Source: Alcanivorax sp.
GTDB taxonomy: Bacteria > Pseudomonadota > Gammaproteobacteria > Pseudomonadales > Alcanivoracaceae
Direction of reading: 5' to 3'
DNA: 64,000 bases
NCBI RefSeq assembly: GCF_002733835.1
Contig: NZ_NVWY01000031.1
Span: 1-64,000, forward strand
How positions within the stretch are numbered: the stretch's first letter is position 1; each line of letters begins with the position of its first letter. This document shows, one piece after another, positions 54,308 to 62,078 of this stretch. Both the position numbers and the translations under genes were made by a program. The notes below the pieces were generated by a model, which did not search any database, was not told where the DNA came from, and saw nothing but the letters and a program-made list of their open reading frames with translations.

Positions 54308-54880
54308 CAGTTTCTCTCCCTCATTTTTATCGCAAAAAACGTGCGGCCTGGCGCGGGGCAGGCGACAGGCCTATGAGTTGTGGGGTGGTGTAAGGCGAAA
54401 TATTGCGTAATCGCGTTTGGGTTTCGGCAGCGTGTCGCGCAGCGCCCACGACGCAATAAGGGAAAGAAAAACGCACGCAACTGACGGTGGGTGCGTGGAG
54501 ATGGAACACTCGGTAACCCGGAGAAAAGGTGACAGACTTTCTCGGCAGTGTACCCTCTTGCGCCTTCCCGATAAGGCGTTGGTGGCGTTAACCATGCAGG
54601 AAAAAACATGGTGATGCCGTGTCGATGGCGCTCGCGAATGATGCTTTTTTCATTGCGTTCCCTCACGTTGCCAGGGGCGCCAGCTACCGATTTTCCGGCG
54701 TGCGAGTGCCCCCGAGTAGCGTCCATTCTTGCGCAAATTGTTATTTACCGTGGCAAATGAACACCGTTATTGCAAGAAAAGCCGGATGTTTTGTGGTGTG
54801 GTTCGTGGTGGAGAAGGAGAAAGGTTGAATGGATTTTGGCCCGCAATTACTCGTATTCGGCAACGTTGCAGTAGCCTAGA
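54308..54880. other. Intergenic region between porin and dusC
   Basis: About 570 bp. Porin regulation is presumably here, but I found no clear binding site. Short frames on both strands look non-coding. Nothing else seen. Confidence 0.4.
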
Positions 54881-54882
54881 AT
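54877..54882 (+). promoter_or_regulatory. Probable -10 of dusC
   Basis: TAGAAT followed by 7 nt (GCGCGCC) and then the dusC ATG. A start of transcription at the usual distance would make the message leaderless. The -35 is poor. Confidence 0.45.
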
Positions 54883-54889
54883 GCGCGCC

Positions 54890-55828
54890 ATGAAATTGAT
54901 TTTGGCCCCCATGGAGGGCCTGGCGGATTTTTGGGTTCGCCAGGCATTAACGGATGTGGGCGACTACGATTGGTGTGTCAGTGAGTTTGTCCGTGTCAGC
55001 GGGCTGCTGTTGCCGCCGAAGGTGTTTTATCGCTGGTGCCCCGAGTTAAAGCTTGGCGCGCGCACCCGGGCGGGCACGCCTGTGCATCTTCAGCTGCTGG
55101 GCTCCGAGCCTGACTGCATGGCGGAAAATGCGGTGCGTGCAGTGTCACTTGGGGCGCCGGCGATTGATTTGAACTTTGGTTGCCCGGCGAAAACCGTGAA
55201 CCGCCATCGTGGTGGTGCCGTGTTGCTTGATGAGCCAGAGGTGGTGCATGCGGTGACGGCGGCGGTACGTGAGGCCGTGCCGACCAATGTGCCCGTGTCC
55301 GTGAAAATGCGCCTGGGGAATGAAGATGATGGCCGGGCGCTGGATAATGCACGGGCGGTGGTGGAAGCCGGTGCTGCCTGGCTGACGGTACACGGGCGCA
55401 CCAAGCGCCAGGGGTATAAACCGCCGGCCTTCTGGGATCGTATCGGGCGCATCCGTGAGGTGGTATCGATTCCGGTGATCGCCAATGGTGAGATCTGGAC
55501 TGCGGACGATGCGGCCCGCGCCCGCCTGGAAAGTGGTTGTGAGGATCTCATGCTCGGGCGCGGCGCTGTGGCCGACCCCCGTCTGGTCTCCGTGTTGCGT
55601 CATGGCGCGGAGTCGGACTGGAATGCTATCTTGCCGATACTGCAGCAGTTTTGGGTGGATGTGGCGGGTACCGGCACTGATGCGCAATTGGCCGGACGCA
55701 TAAAACAGTGGTTGAGTTACCTGCGCCGGCGCTGGCCCCAGGCGGCGCAATTGCTTGAGCAGCTGAAACGCGAAACCCGGCCCGAGGTTATTGCCCGGAT
55801 TCTGGCTGACTTTGTGCCTGTAACGTAA
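54890..55828 (+). CDS. dusC: tRNA-dihydrouridine(16) synthase DusC
   Basis: FMN enzyme reducing U16 of tRNA. 312 aa. MKLILAPMEGLADFWVR, SEFVRVSGLLLPPKVF, LNFGCPAKTVNRHRGGA (catalytic Cys), KMRLGNEDD, VHGRTKRQGY and IPVIANGEIW match DusC. The ATG at 54890 gives the family start; an ATG at 54881 overlaps the -10. The last 41 bp overlap the convergent hydrolase gene. Confidence 0.93.
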   Translation: MKLILAPMEGLADFWVRQALTDVGDYDWCVSEFVRVSGLLLPPKVFYRWCPELKLGARTRAGTPVHLQLLGSEPDCMAENAVRAVSLGAPAIDLNFGCPAKTVNRHRGGAVLLDEPEVVHAVTAAVREAVPTNVPVSVKMRLGNEDDGRALDNARAVVEAGAAWLTVHGRTKRQGYKPPAFWDRIGRIREVVSIPVIANGEIWTADDAARARLESGCEDLMLGRGAVADPRLVSVLRHGAESDWNAILPILQQFWVDVAGTGTDAQLAGRIKQWLSYLRRRWPQAAQLLEQLKRETRPEVIARILADFVPVT

Positions 55829-56786
55829 AGCGTTGAAAGGGTGGCAAGACAAGGAAGTCGCCTTCGTGCCGATCCGCCAGCGCATGAAACGAGTCATGCA
55901 TATTGTCCAGCCCCCAGGGGAGAGGCTTCACGTCAGGCGTGAGTTCACTGAAAAAATCATCCCAGTGCACCGGTATCACGGTGTGCGCGCCCACCGCCTT
56001 GGCGGTTTCCTCCATGAATGACTGCTGATAGTGATCAGATTGTTTGCCCAGGCTGGCGCTGGCCAGCAGTGCATAGTCGGCCTGGTAGGCATCCAGTGCG
56101 TCGGGAGCTGCCCCTGAACTTCCCTGAATCAATACGGACCCGTTGGGGTGGCTGATAACCACACCATAACTTTGGCCCTCTTCCCAGGCACCTACCCGTG
56201 CAGGGGGAACCACCGGTGCTGGAATGTCGCCCTTGCCGGTCAGGGCTTCCACGGCGGCGGGTAGTGGCACATGGCTGGCAGGGACGAACCGCACGGTGAA
56301 TTGACCAAATTGATAGGGATGATGCGTTTCAATCGTGGTGATTCGCGATTCCGGTAGTTCCCCGCCGCGGCCCACCATGGCGGTGGAGGTGGAGCCCAGC
56401 AGTTGTGCCCCGGTTTTCTGTGCCACCACGGCCACATCCATGGCGTGGTCGAAATGGGAGTGCAGCACCAGTAATGCGTCCAGCGAGGTAATCCCGGCCT
56501 GTTCCAAGACCTGATCAATGCGCTGCTCATCGGGCTGTAGTCGGGTAAACAGCAGCTGGGGAATGGATACCCGGGAAAAATAGCCGTCGGTGAGCAAATG
56601 GGTGGTGCCATCGCTGATCAGGATGGTGCTGGTGCCCAGGTAGGTCAGCGTCACCTGCCCCGGAGCGGGACCCGGTTGCGGCGAGGCGATGGGCCAGCGT
56701 TCCAGGCTGGGGGTAAAGGTCAGCAGCAATACGCCGCACAAGATCACAAGCAGCAAAGCGCTGGAAATCCATCGCGCTATTTTCAT
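55788..56786 (-). CDS. MBL-fold metallohydrolase, membrane-anchored
   Basis: 332 aa with an N-terminal membrane anchor (ISSALLLVILCGVLLLTF) and a metallo-beta-lactamase fold: HSHFDHAMD metal motif near residue 109, TYLGTSTILI at the fold start and IPVHWDDFF towards the end. Resembles UlaG/PE-type lactonase-like hydrolases exposed to periplasm. Substrate unknown. Tail-to-tail overlap of 41 bp with dusC. Confidence 0.82.
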   Translation of the reverse strand: MKIARWISSALLLVILCGVLLLTFTPSLERWPIASPQPGPAPGQVTLTYLGTSTILISDGTTHLLTDGYFSRVSIPQLLFTRLQPDEQRIDQVLEQAGITSLDALLVLHSHFDHAMDVAVVAQKTGAQLLGSTSTAMVGRGGELPESRITTIETHHPYQFGQFTVRFVPASHVPLPAAVEALTGKGDIPAPVVPPARVGAWEEGQSYGVVISHPNGSVLIQGSSGAAPDALDAYQADYALLASASLGKQSDHYQQSFMEETAKAVGAHTVIPVHWDDFFSELTPDVKPLPWGLDNMHDSFHALADRHEGDFLVLPPFQRFTLQAQSQPESGQ

Positions 56787-56959
56787 TGTCTATCCATGGT
56801 TGTTCTTTTCGACGACGCGCCAATCCCTGCCTGCGTAGTGGTGTCGCACAGGCCAAGACCTGCCAGTTTAACGGAAATTTCGCAGCTGCACAGGTCGAGA
56901 GCGGATTTTGCCGGCATGGATAGCGCTGGCCCGTCAGAGCCTGAACCCGTCCCGGCTTC

Positions 56960-56969
56960 GACTAAAGTC
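56960..56969 (+). promoter_or_regulatory. Palindrome GACTAAAGTC upstream of the symporter operon
   Basis: GACT and AGTC arms flank AA, 105 bp before the DUF4212 ATG, followed closely by CATACTGT. A plausible operator or part of the promoter for the symporter operon. No regulator assigned. Confidence 0.35.
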
Positions 56970-57074
56970 ATACTGTGTTGCCATGGCCCTTTGGCTAGTC
57001 TGGAGGTCGAGCCTATCCCTTGTCTGCCTGAAAAGGGGGTGGCCTGATTTCCTGATGACGCAGAGGGACGAGTA

Positions 57075-57332
57075 ATGAAAGAAGAAAACGCCCGCGCCTA
57101 CTGGGCCGCTAACCTGCGATTGATTTTGACCTACCTGGCTGTCTGGTTCGCTGTCTCCTATGGCTGCGGCATTTTGCTGGTGGATGAACTCAATCAAATC
57201 CAATTCTTCGGTTTCAAGCTGGGCTTCTGGTTTGCGCAACAGGGAGCCATCTACGTGTTCCTGGTGCTGATCGTCATGTACGCGCACTCCATGAACAAGC
57301 TGGACCGTAAATTTGACGTCCACGAAGACTAA
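57075..57332 (+). CDS. DUF4212 symporter small subunit
   Basis: 85 aa with two membrane segments (about 14-35 and 53-73). NLRLILTYLAVWFAVSYGCG and FWFAQQGAIYVFLVLIVMY are the DUF4212 pattern; these proteins are encoded beside SSS-type sodium/substrate symporters. 43 bp before the symporter. Confidence 0.92.
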   Translation: MKEENARAYWAANLRLILTYLAVWFAVSYGCGILLVDELNQIQFFGFKLGFWFAQQGAIYVFLVLIVMYAHSMNKLDRKFDVHED

Positions 57333-57375
57333 CCGCTGAAAAGCAGATAAAGAGTCCGATAAAGAGAGACATCCT

Positions 57376-59172
57376 ATGGATATTCAGACACTCACTTATC
57401 TCTTTGTAGGCGGTTCGTTTGCGCTCTACATCGGGATTGCGATCTGGTCACGGGCCGGGTCGACCAAAGATTTTTACGTGGCCGGTGGCGGGGTTTCCCC
57501 GATAGCTAACGGTGCCGCCACCGCAGCCGACTGGATGTCGGCAGCCTCGTTTATTTCCATGGCCGGGATTATTGCCTACTCCGGTTACGATGCGTCGGTG
57601 TACCTGATGGGGTGGACCGGGGGCTATGTACTACTGGCCATGTTATTGGCACCTTACCTGCGCAAGTTCGGCAAGTTTACGGTGCCGGATTTCATTGGTG
57701 ATCGCTATTATTCCAACGTGGCAAGAACGGTAGCGGTGATCTGCGTAATCTTCGTGTCCTTTACCTATGTGGCCGGGCAGATGCGCGGTACCGGCATCGT
57801 GTTCGCCCGTTTTCTGGAAGTGAATGTAAATACCGGTGTAGTGATCGGTATGGCCATCGTGTTTTTCTATGCCGTGCTTGGCGGCATGAAAGGGATTACC
57901 TACACCCAGGTAGCGCAGTATTGCGTGCTGATTTTTGCCTTCCTGGTGCCAGCGGTTTTCCTGTCCATCATGATGACCGGGCATGTTCTTCCACAAACCG
58001 GTTTTGGTGGCACGGTACTGGATGTAGCCGGTGGTGACAGCGGGGTGTATCTGCTGCACAAACTGGACCAGGTAGTGACCGATCTGGGCTTTACCGAATA
58101 CACAGAAGGCTCAAAATCCACTATTGATGTGTTCTTTATTGCTGCGGCATTGATGTGCGGTACTGCGGGCCTGCCCCACGTGATCGTGCGTTTCTTTACC
58201 GTACCCCGGGTGAAAGATGCCCGTATCAGTGCCGGCTGGGCGTTGTTCTTTATCGCCTTGCTGTACACCTCTGCACCGGCGGTGGGCGCATTCGCACGGC
58301 TCAACTTGATCGACACCGTGAACGAAACCCAATACACCGAACTGCCGGAATGGTTCTATAACTGGGAAAACTCCGGGTTGATCGGCTGGGTGGACAAGAA
58401 CGGTGACGGTGCCGTGCAGATGCGCGCCGGAGCACCCTTCGAAGGCAAGCCGACCTATGCCGGCAGCCGTGAAGAAACCAAGGGCAGCTATGGGGAGCGT
58501 GTGCTGACCAATGCCCCCACGGATAACGCCTCGGAAGTGTATATCGACCGCGACATCATCGTGTTGGCTAACCCGGAAATCGGTAACCTGCCTGCCTGGG
58601 TGATTGCCCTGGTGGCGGCCGGTGGGGTGGCGGCAGCACTGTCCACGGCCGCGGGGCTGTTGCTGGTGATATCCAGTGCCATCTCCCATGACCTGCTAAA
58701 GAAAACCCTGATGCCGGGCATCAATGAGAAACAGGAGTTGTTGGCGGCTCGGGGAGCTGCCGTCGTGGCCATCGTCATTGCCGGTTACTTCGGGATCAAC
58801 CCGCCCGGCTTTGTGGCCCAGGTGGTGGCATTTGCCTTTGGCCTTGCCGCTGCCAGCTTCTTCCCGGTGATCCTCATGGGCATTTTCTACAAGCGCATGA
58901 ACAAGGAAGGGGCGATTGCCGGCATGCTGGTTGGGCTGATCTTCACCTTCAGCTACATCGTGTTCTTCAAATTTGTCTCGCCAGAGCTGAACAATGCAGA
59001 ACACTGGTTGCTGGGCGTGTCGCCTGAAGGTATCGGAACGTTCGGGATGATTCTCAACTTTGCTGTGGCCTTCGCGGTATCGCGAGTGACCGCGCCGCCT
59101 CCTGAGCATATCCAGCACATTGTGGAAGACATCCGTATTCCGCGAGGTGCCGGTGAAGCGTCTGCACACTGA
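57376..59172 (+). CDS. Sodium:solute symporter (SSS family, acetate type)
   Basis: 598 aa, about 13 membrane segments. FYVAGGGVSPIANGAATAAD near residue 35 and the SSS signature region GGMKGITYTQVAQY are typical of the VC_2705/ActP-like branch that moves acetate or similar carboxylates with sodium. A hydrophilic insert (about 325-390, Asp/Glu/Gly rich with DKNGDGAVQM) is found in this subgroup. Works with the DUF4212 subunit. Terminator follows. Confidence 0.92.
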   Translation: MDIQTLTYLFVGGSFALYIGIAIWSRAGSTKDFYVAGGGVSPIANGAATAADWMSAASFISMAGIIAYSGYDASVYLMGWTGGYVLLAMLLAPYLRKFGKFTVPDFIGDRYYSNVARTVAVICVIFVSFTYVAGQMRGTGIVFARFLEVNVNTGVVIGMAIVFFYAVLGGMKGITYTQVAQYCVLIFAFLVPAVFLSIMMTGHVLPQTGFGGTVLDVAGGDSGVYLLHKLDQVVTDLGFTEYTEGSKSTIDVFFIAAALMCGTAGLPHVIVRFFTVPRVKDARISAGWALFFIALLYTSAPAVGAFARLNLIDTVNETQYTELPEWFYNWENSGLIGWVDKNGDGAVQMRAGAPFEGKPTYAGSREETKGSYGERVLTNAPTDNASEVYIDRDIIVLANPEIGNLPAWVIALVAAGGVAAALSTAAGLLLVISSAISHDLLKKTLMPGINEKQELLAARGAAVVAIVIAGYFGINPPGFVAQVVAFAFGLAAASFFPVILMGIFYKRMNKEGAIAGMLVGLIFTFSYIVFFKFVSPELNNAEHWLLGVSPEGIGTFGMILNFAVAFAVSRVTAPPPEHIQHIVEDIRIPRGAGEASAH

Positions 59173-59188
59173 GCACGGGTAACACAGG

Positions 59189-59221
59189 AACCGGTGCGGG
59201 GCTTTCCCCGTACCGGTTTTT
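59189..59221 (+). terminator. Terminator of the symporter operon
   Basis: AACCGGTGCGGGG (59189-59201), loop CTTT, complementary arm 59206-59218 (one G-T pair), then TTT. Confidence 0.8.
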
Positions 59222-59265
59222 GCGTTTAATAATGACAGCAAAGACGCAATGGCGGAGTTAACCGA

Positions 59266-61077
59266 ATGATCGAACAGGAACTGAATCAGTATCCGTTCAG
59301 CCAGCTTGGCGAAGCCGGTCGCCGCCGTTTGCAAGAAGGAACCGATCTGGCCTATTACGAGCCGGATGACATTATTCTCGACGCGGCCAGTACCAGCGAT
59401 TCTGTCTTTCTCGTGCACAAGGGCAGCGTGGCAGAGCTGGACGTGAACGCGCCGGATGGCCGTCGCCAGGTGGGGGTTTATGCCGCCGGCGATTTATTCG
59501 GGGCGATTAGTGTACTGAATGGGCAAAGCCGTTACCGGTTTCGTGCCGAGCAGCAGACACTGTGCTACCTGATCCCGGCAGGACTGTTTCGCGAGCTGTG
59601 TGAAAGCGAAGTGGAATTCGGCCGTTATTTCAGCCAGCGGCTGGCGGAGAAAAACCAGCGCCTGGCAGAGCGCCGGGAAGGGGGCGTGACCCTGGCGGGT
59701 TTCATGCTGGCCAGGGTTGAAGAATGCATGCGCGCGCCCCTGATCATGCCGAAACAGGCCACCGTACGGGATGCTGTGTCTGCCTTGAAACAGCACGGTG
59801 TGGACAGCGTGCTGATTGAGCATCAACAGCATTACGCCATTGTCACCAAGACCGATCTGCTGACCGCGCTGGTGATGAGCAATCAATCGCCGGATACCCG
59901 TTTGGCTGAGGTGGCGGAAACGGAGCTGGTTACCGCCGGTCCCGGCGACTACCTGTTCGCGGCCTTGACCCGGATGACCCGGCACAAGGTGGCGCGGGTG
60001 GTGGTCATGGAAAAGGGCGTTGCTGTGGGGGTGGTGGAGCTCACCGATGTGCTTAGCTTCTTTTCCAGTCGCTCCTATGTGGTGGGGCTGGAAATTGAGA
60101 AAGCGGATACGCTGGAGGCGTTGCAACTGGCCAGCGCCCGCCTGCCCGATCTGGTGGATACGCTGATGGCCCAGGGGGTAAAAATGCGGTTCGCCATGGA
60201 TTTGCTGGCTGCGCTCAACGGCCGCTTGATGAGCAAGGCCTATGAAATGGTGGTGCCCGCCGACCAGCAGCGGGCCTGCCTGATGGTGATGGGCAGCGAA
60301 GGGCGTGGTGAGCAGATATTGAAAACGGATCAGGATAACGGCCTGATTTTGGGCGAGCACCAGCAGTGGTCAGGCTGTGATCAGGATATGCAGCGCTTTA
60401 CCCGCACCCTGCTGTCGTTGGGTTATCCGCCCTGCCCGGGGAACGTAATGGTCTCCAATCCGCAGTGGACCGGGCCGGTGTCGCGTTGGCAGCAGCGCGT
60501 GCAGGAATGGGTCGGGGATCCTGGCGGGAAAGGTCTGCTGAACCTGACAATCCTTACCGATGCACACGCCGTCGCCGGTGATCCCGGGCTGCTGGAAACC
60601 GTGCGCGATACCCTGTTTTCACGGTGCAGTGATGATCAATTACTGATGGCCCACTTTGCCCGCCCGGTCCTGCAGTTTGCCACGCCGCTGAACCTGTTCG
60701 GCTCGCTGAAGAAGCCCCAGCATGGCATTGATATCAAAAAAGGCGCCCTGTTCCCGTTGGTGCATGGCGTGCGAGCCATGGCGTTGCAGTGCCGGATTCG
60801 GGAAACCTCGACCCTGGCGCGTCTGGATAAGCTGGTGGCCGCCGGCGCCATGGAGCCCGGCTTTGCTGAAGACCTGGGGGAGGCCATGGAATTGTTCAGT
60901 GAGCTGCGGTTGTCCCGGCAACTGGCCAAATTGCAGGGCGAAGACGAAACAGTGGAGGACAATCATATCGTGGTTCAGCAGCTATCTTCGCTGGAAAGGG
61001 ATTTGCTGCGGGATGCGTTGCATCTGGTCAGCGAGTTCAAGCAACGTTTGTCGCGCCGTTTCCACTTGGAATATTGA
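59266..61077 (+). CDS. DUF294 nucleotidyltransferase with cNMP and CBS domains
   Basis: 603 aa. Cyclic-nucleotide-binding-like domain (about 10-130), CBS pair (about 150-270), DUF294 nucleotidyltransferase core with GSEGRGEQILKTDQDNG (near 343) and DUF294 C-terminal helical domain. Probably a signal-sensing nucleotidyltransferase acting on a protein partner; its target is unknown. Genes of this type commonly sit between an acetate-type symporter and the epsilon-like exonuclease, as here. Confidence 0.9.
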   Translation: MIEQELNQYPFSQLGEAGRRRLQEGTDLAYYEPDDIILDAASTSDSVFLVHKGSVAELDVNAPDGRRQVGVYAAGDLFGAISVLNGQSRYRFRAEQQTLCYLIPAGLFRELCESEVEFGRYFSQRLAEKNQRLAERREGGVTLAGFMLARVEECMRAPLIMPKQATVRDAVSALKQHGVDSVLIEHQQHYAIVTKTDLLTALVMSNQSPDTRLAEVAETELVTAGPGDYLFAALTRMTRHKVARVVVMEKGVAVGVVELTDVLSFFSSRSYVVGLEIEKADTLEALQLASARLPDLVDTLMAQGVKMRFAMDLLAALNGRLMSKAYEMVVPADQQRACLMVMGSEGRGEQILKTDQDNGLILGEHQQWSGCDQDMQRFTRTLLSLGYPPCPGNVMVSNPQWTGPVSRWQQRVQEWVGDPGGKGLLNLTILTDAHAVAGDPGLLETVRDTLFSRCSDDQLLMAHFARPVLQFATPLNLFGSLKKPQHGIDIKKGALFPLVHGVRAMALQCRIRETSTLARLDKLVAAGAMEPGFAEDLGEAMELFSELRLSRQLAKLQGEDETVEDNHIVVQQLSSLERDLLRDALHLVSEFKQRLSRRFHLEY

Positions 61078-61079
61078 AC

Positions 61080-61733
61080 ATGAACCGTGACTGGAGCTGG
61101 AAAAGCATGTTGTCGCAGTGGCCCGGTTGCAAATGGCGCCGATTCCGTGACCGGTGCCGCCATGGGCAGGGCCCCTATGCGCACCTGTTTGCTCCCTATG
61201 ACGGCGATCAGGTAGTGGCCATTGATTGCGAAACCACCGGGCTGGACAGTCGCACCGCTGAATTGGTGTCTATTGCCGCGGTGGTCATAAAAGATGGGCG
61301 GGTGCTGAGCAGCCAGAGCCTGGATGTGAAACTGATGCCACCGGAAAGCCTCAAGGAGGACACGATCCGTATTCACCGGTTGCGGCCGGTGGATCTGGAA
61401 GGCGGTGAAAGTGTGCGCGACGCGCTGGATGCCCTGCTGGCATTGGTTGGCAACCGACCGTTGGTGGGCTGGTGTGTGGCTTTTGATGTGGCCATGATCA
61501 ATCGGTATTTGCGCCCGCTAATGGGGTTTGATTTACCCAATGACATCATCGAGTTATCTGCACTGTATCAAAAGAAAATGCGCTACTGGCAGCCAGACGT
61601 GACTCCCGACCTGCGCTTTGATGCCATGGCCAGCGCCTTGCAGGTGCCGGTGATGGAACGTCACACCGCCCGGGGAGATGCGGTGACCAGCGCGCTGATG
61701 TACCTGCAATTGCAGAAATCCACATTAAATTAA
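61080..61733 (+). CDS. 3'-5' exonuclease (DNA polymerase III epsilon type)
   Basis: 217 aa DEDDh exonuclease. VVAIDCETTGLDS holds the first Asp and Glu, VGWCVAFDVAMINRY the second Asp, and HTARGDAVTSALM the His and last Asp. N-terminal extension (MNRDWSWKSMLSQWPG) is non-catalytic. The ATG is 2 bp after the DUF294 stop (a TTG at 61074 overlaps it). Not the replicative DnaQ, judging by context. Confidence 0.9.
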   Translation: MNRDWSWKSMLSQWPGCKWRRFRDRCRHGQGPYAHLFAPYDGDQVVAIDCETTGLDSRTAELVSIAAVVIKDGRVLSSQSLDVKLMPPESLKEDTIRIHRLRPVDLEGGESVRDALDALLALVGNRPLVGWCVAFDVAMINRYLRPLMGFDLPNDIIELSALYQKKMRYWQPDVTPDLRFDAMASALQVPVMERHTARGDAVTSALMYLQLQKSTLN

Positions 61734-61768
61734 GCCGCTGGCGGCTGAGAAAAAGGAAGGAAGAGCTG

Positions 61769-61984
61769 ATGTTCTATGCAGAAAAAATAGCGCTGATAGT
61801 GGGCCTCTGCCTGGTTCTGTACGCCTATTTTCGCTACTGGCGCCGGACCGGTGATGGTCAGGGCCTGGTGATGTTCTGGCGACGGGCCATGGCACTCAAT
61901 GTGGTGGAGTTCAAACTGCAACGCGGTGGCATTGCCCTTTTACTGGTGGCCGTGGTGCTACGCTTTGTCCAGGCGCTGCTATAA
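61769..61984 (+). CDS. Small membrane protein, unknown function
   Basis: 71 aa with two hydrophobic segments (about 6-21 and 53-70) joined by a basic stretch (RYWRRTGDGQG, FWRRAMALN). No family recognised. It lies between the exonuclease and the sensor kinase, and the position suggests co-expression. Confidence 0.6.
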   Translation: MFYAEKIALIVGLCLVLYAYFRYWRRTGDGQGLVMFWRRAMALNVVEFKLQRGGIALLLVAVVLRFVQALL

Positions 61985-62078
61985 GCTCAACAGGAGTCGT
62001 AACAGGCAGCATGCTCCACGCAACAGGTAAACGCACGATAGGCGATTCCTGATTTGCTTTAACCAACGGGGAGAGGCG

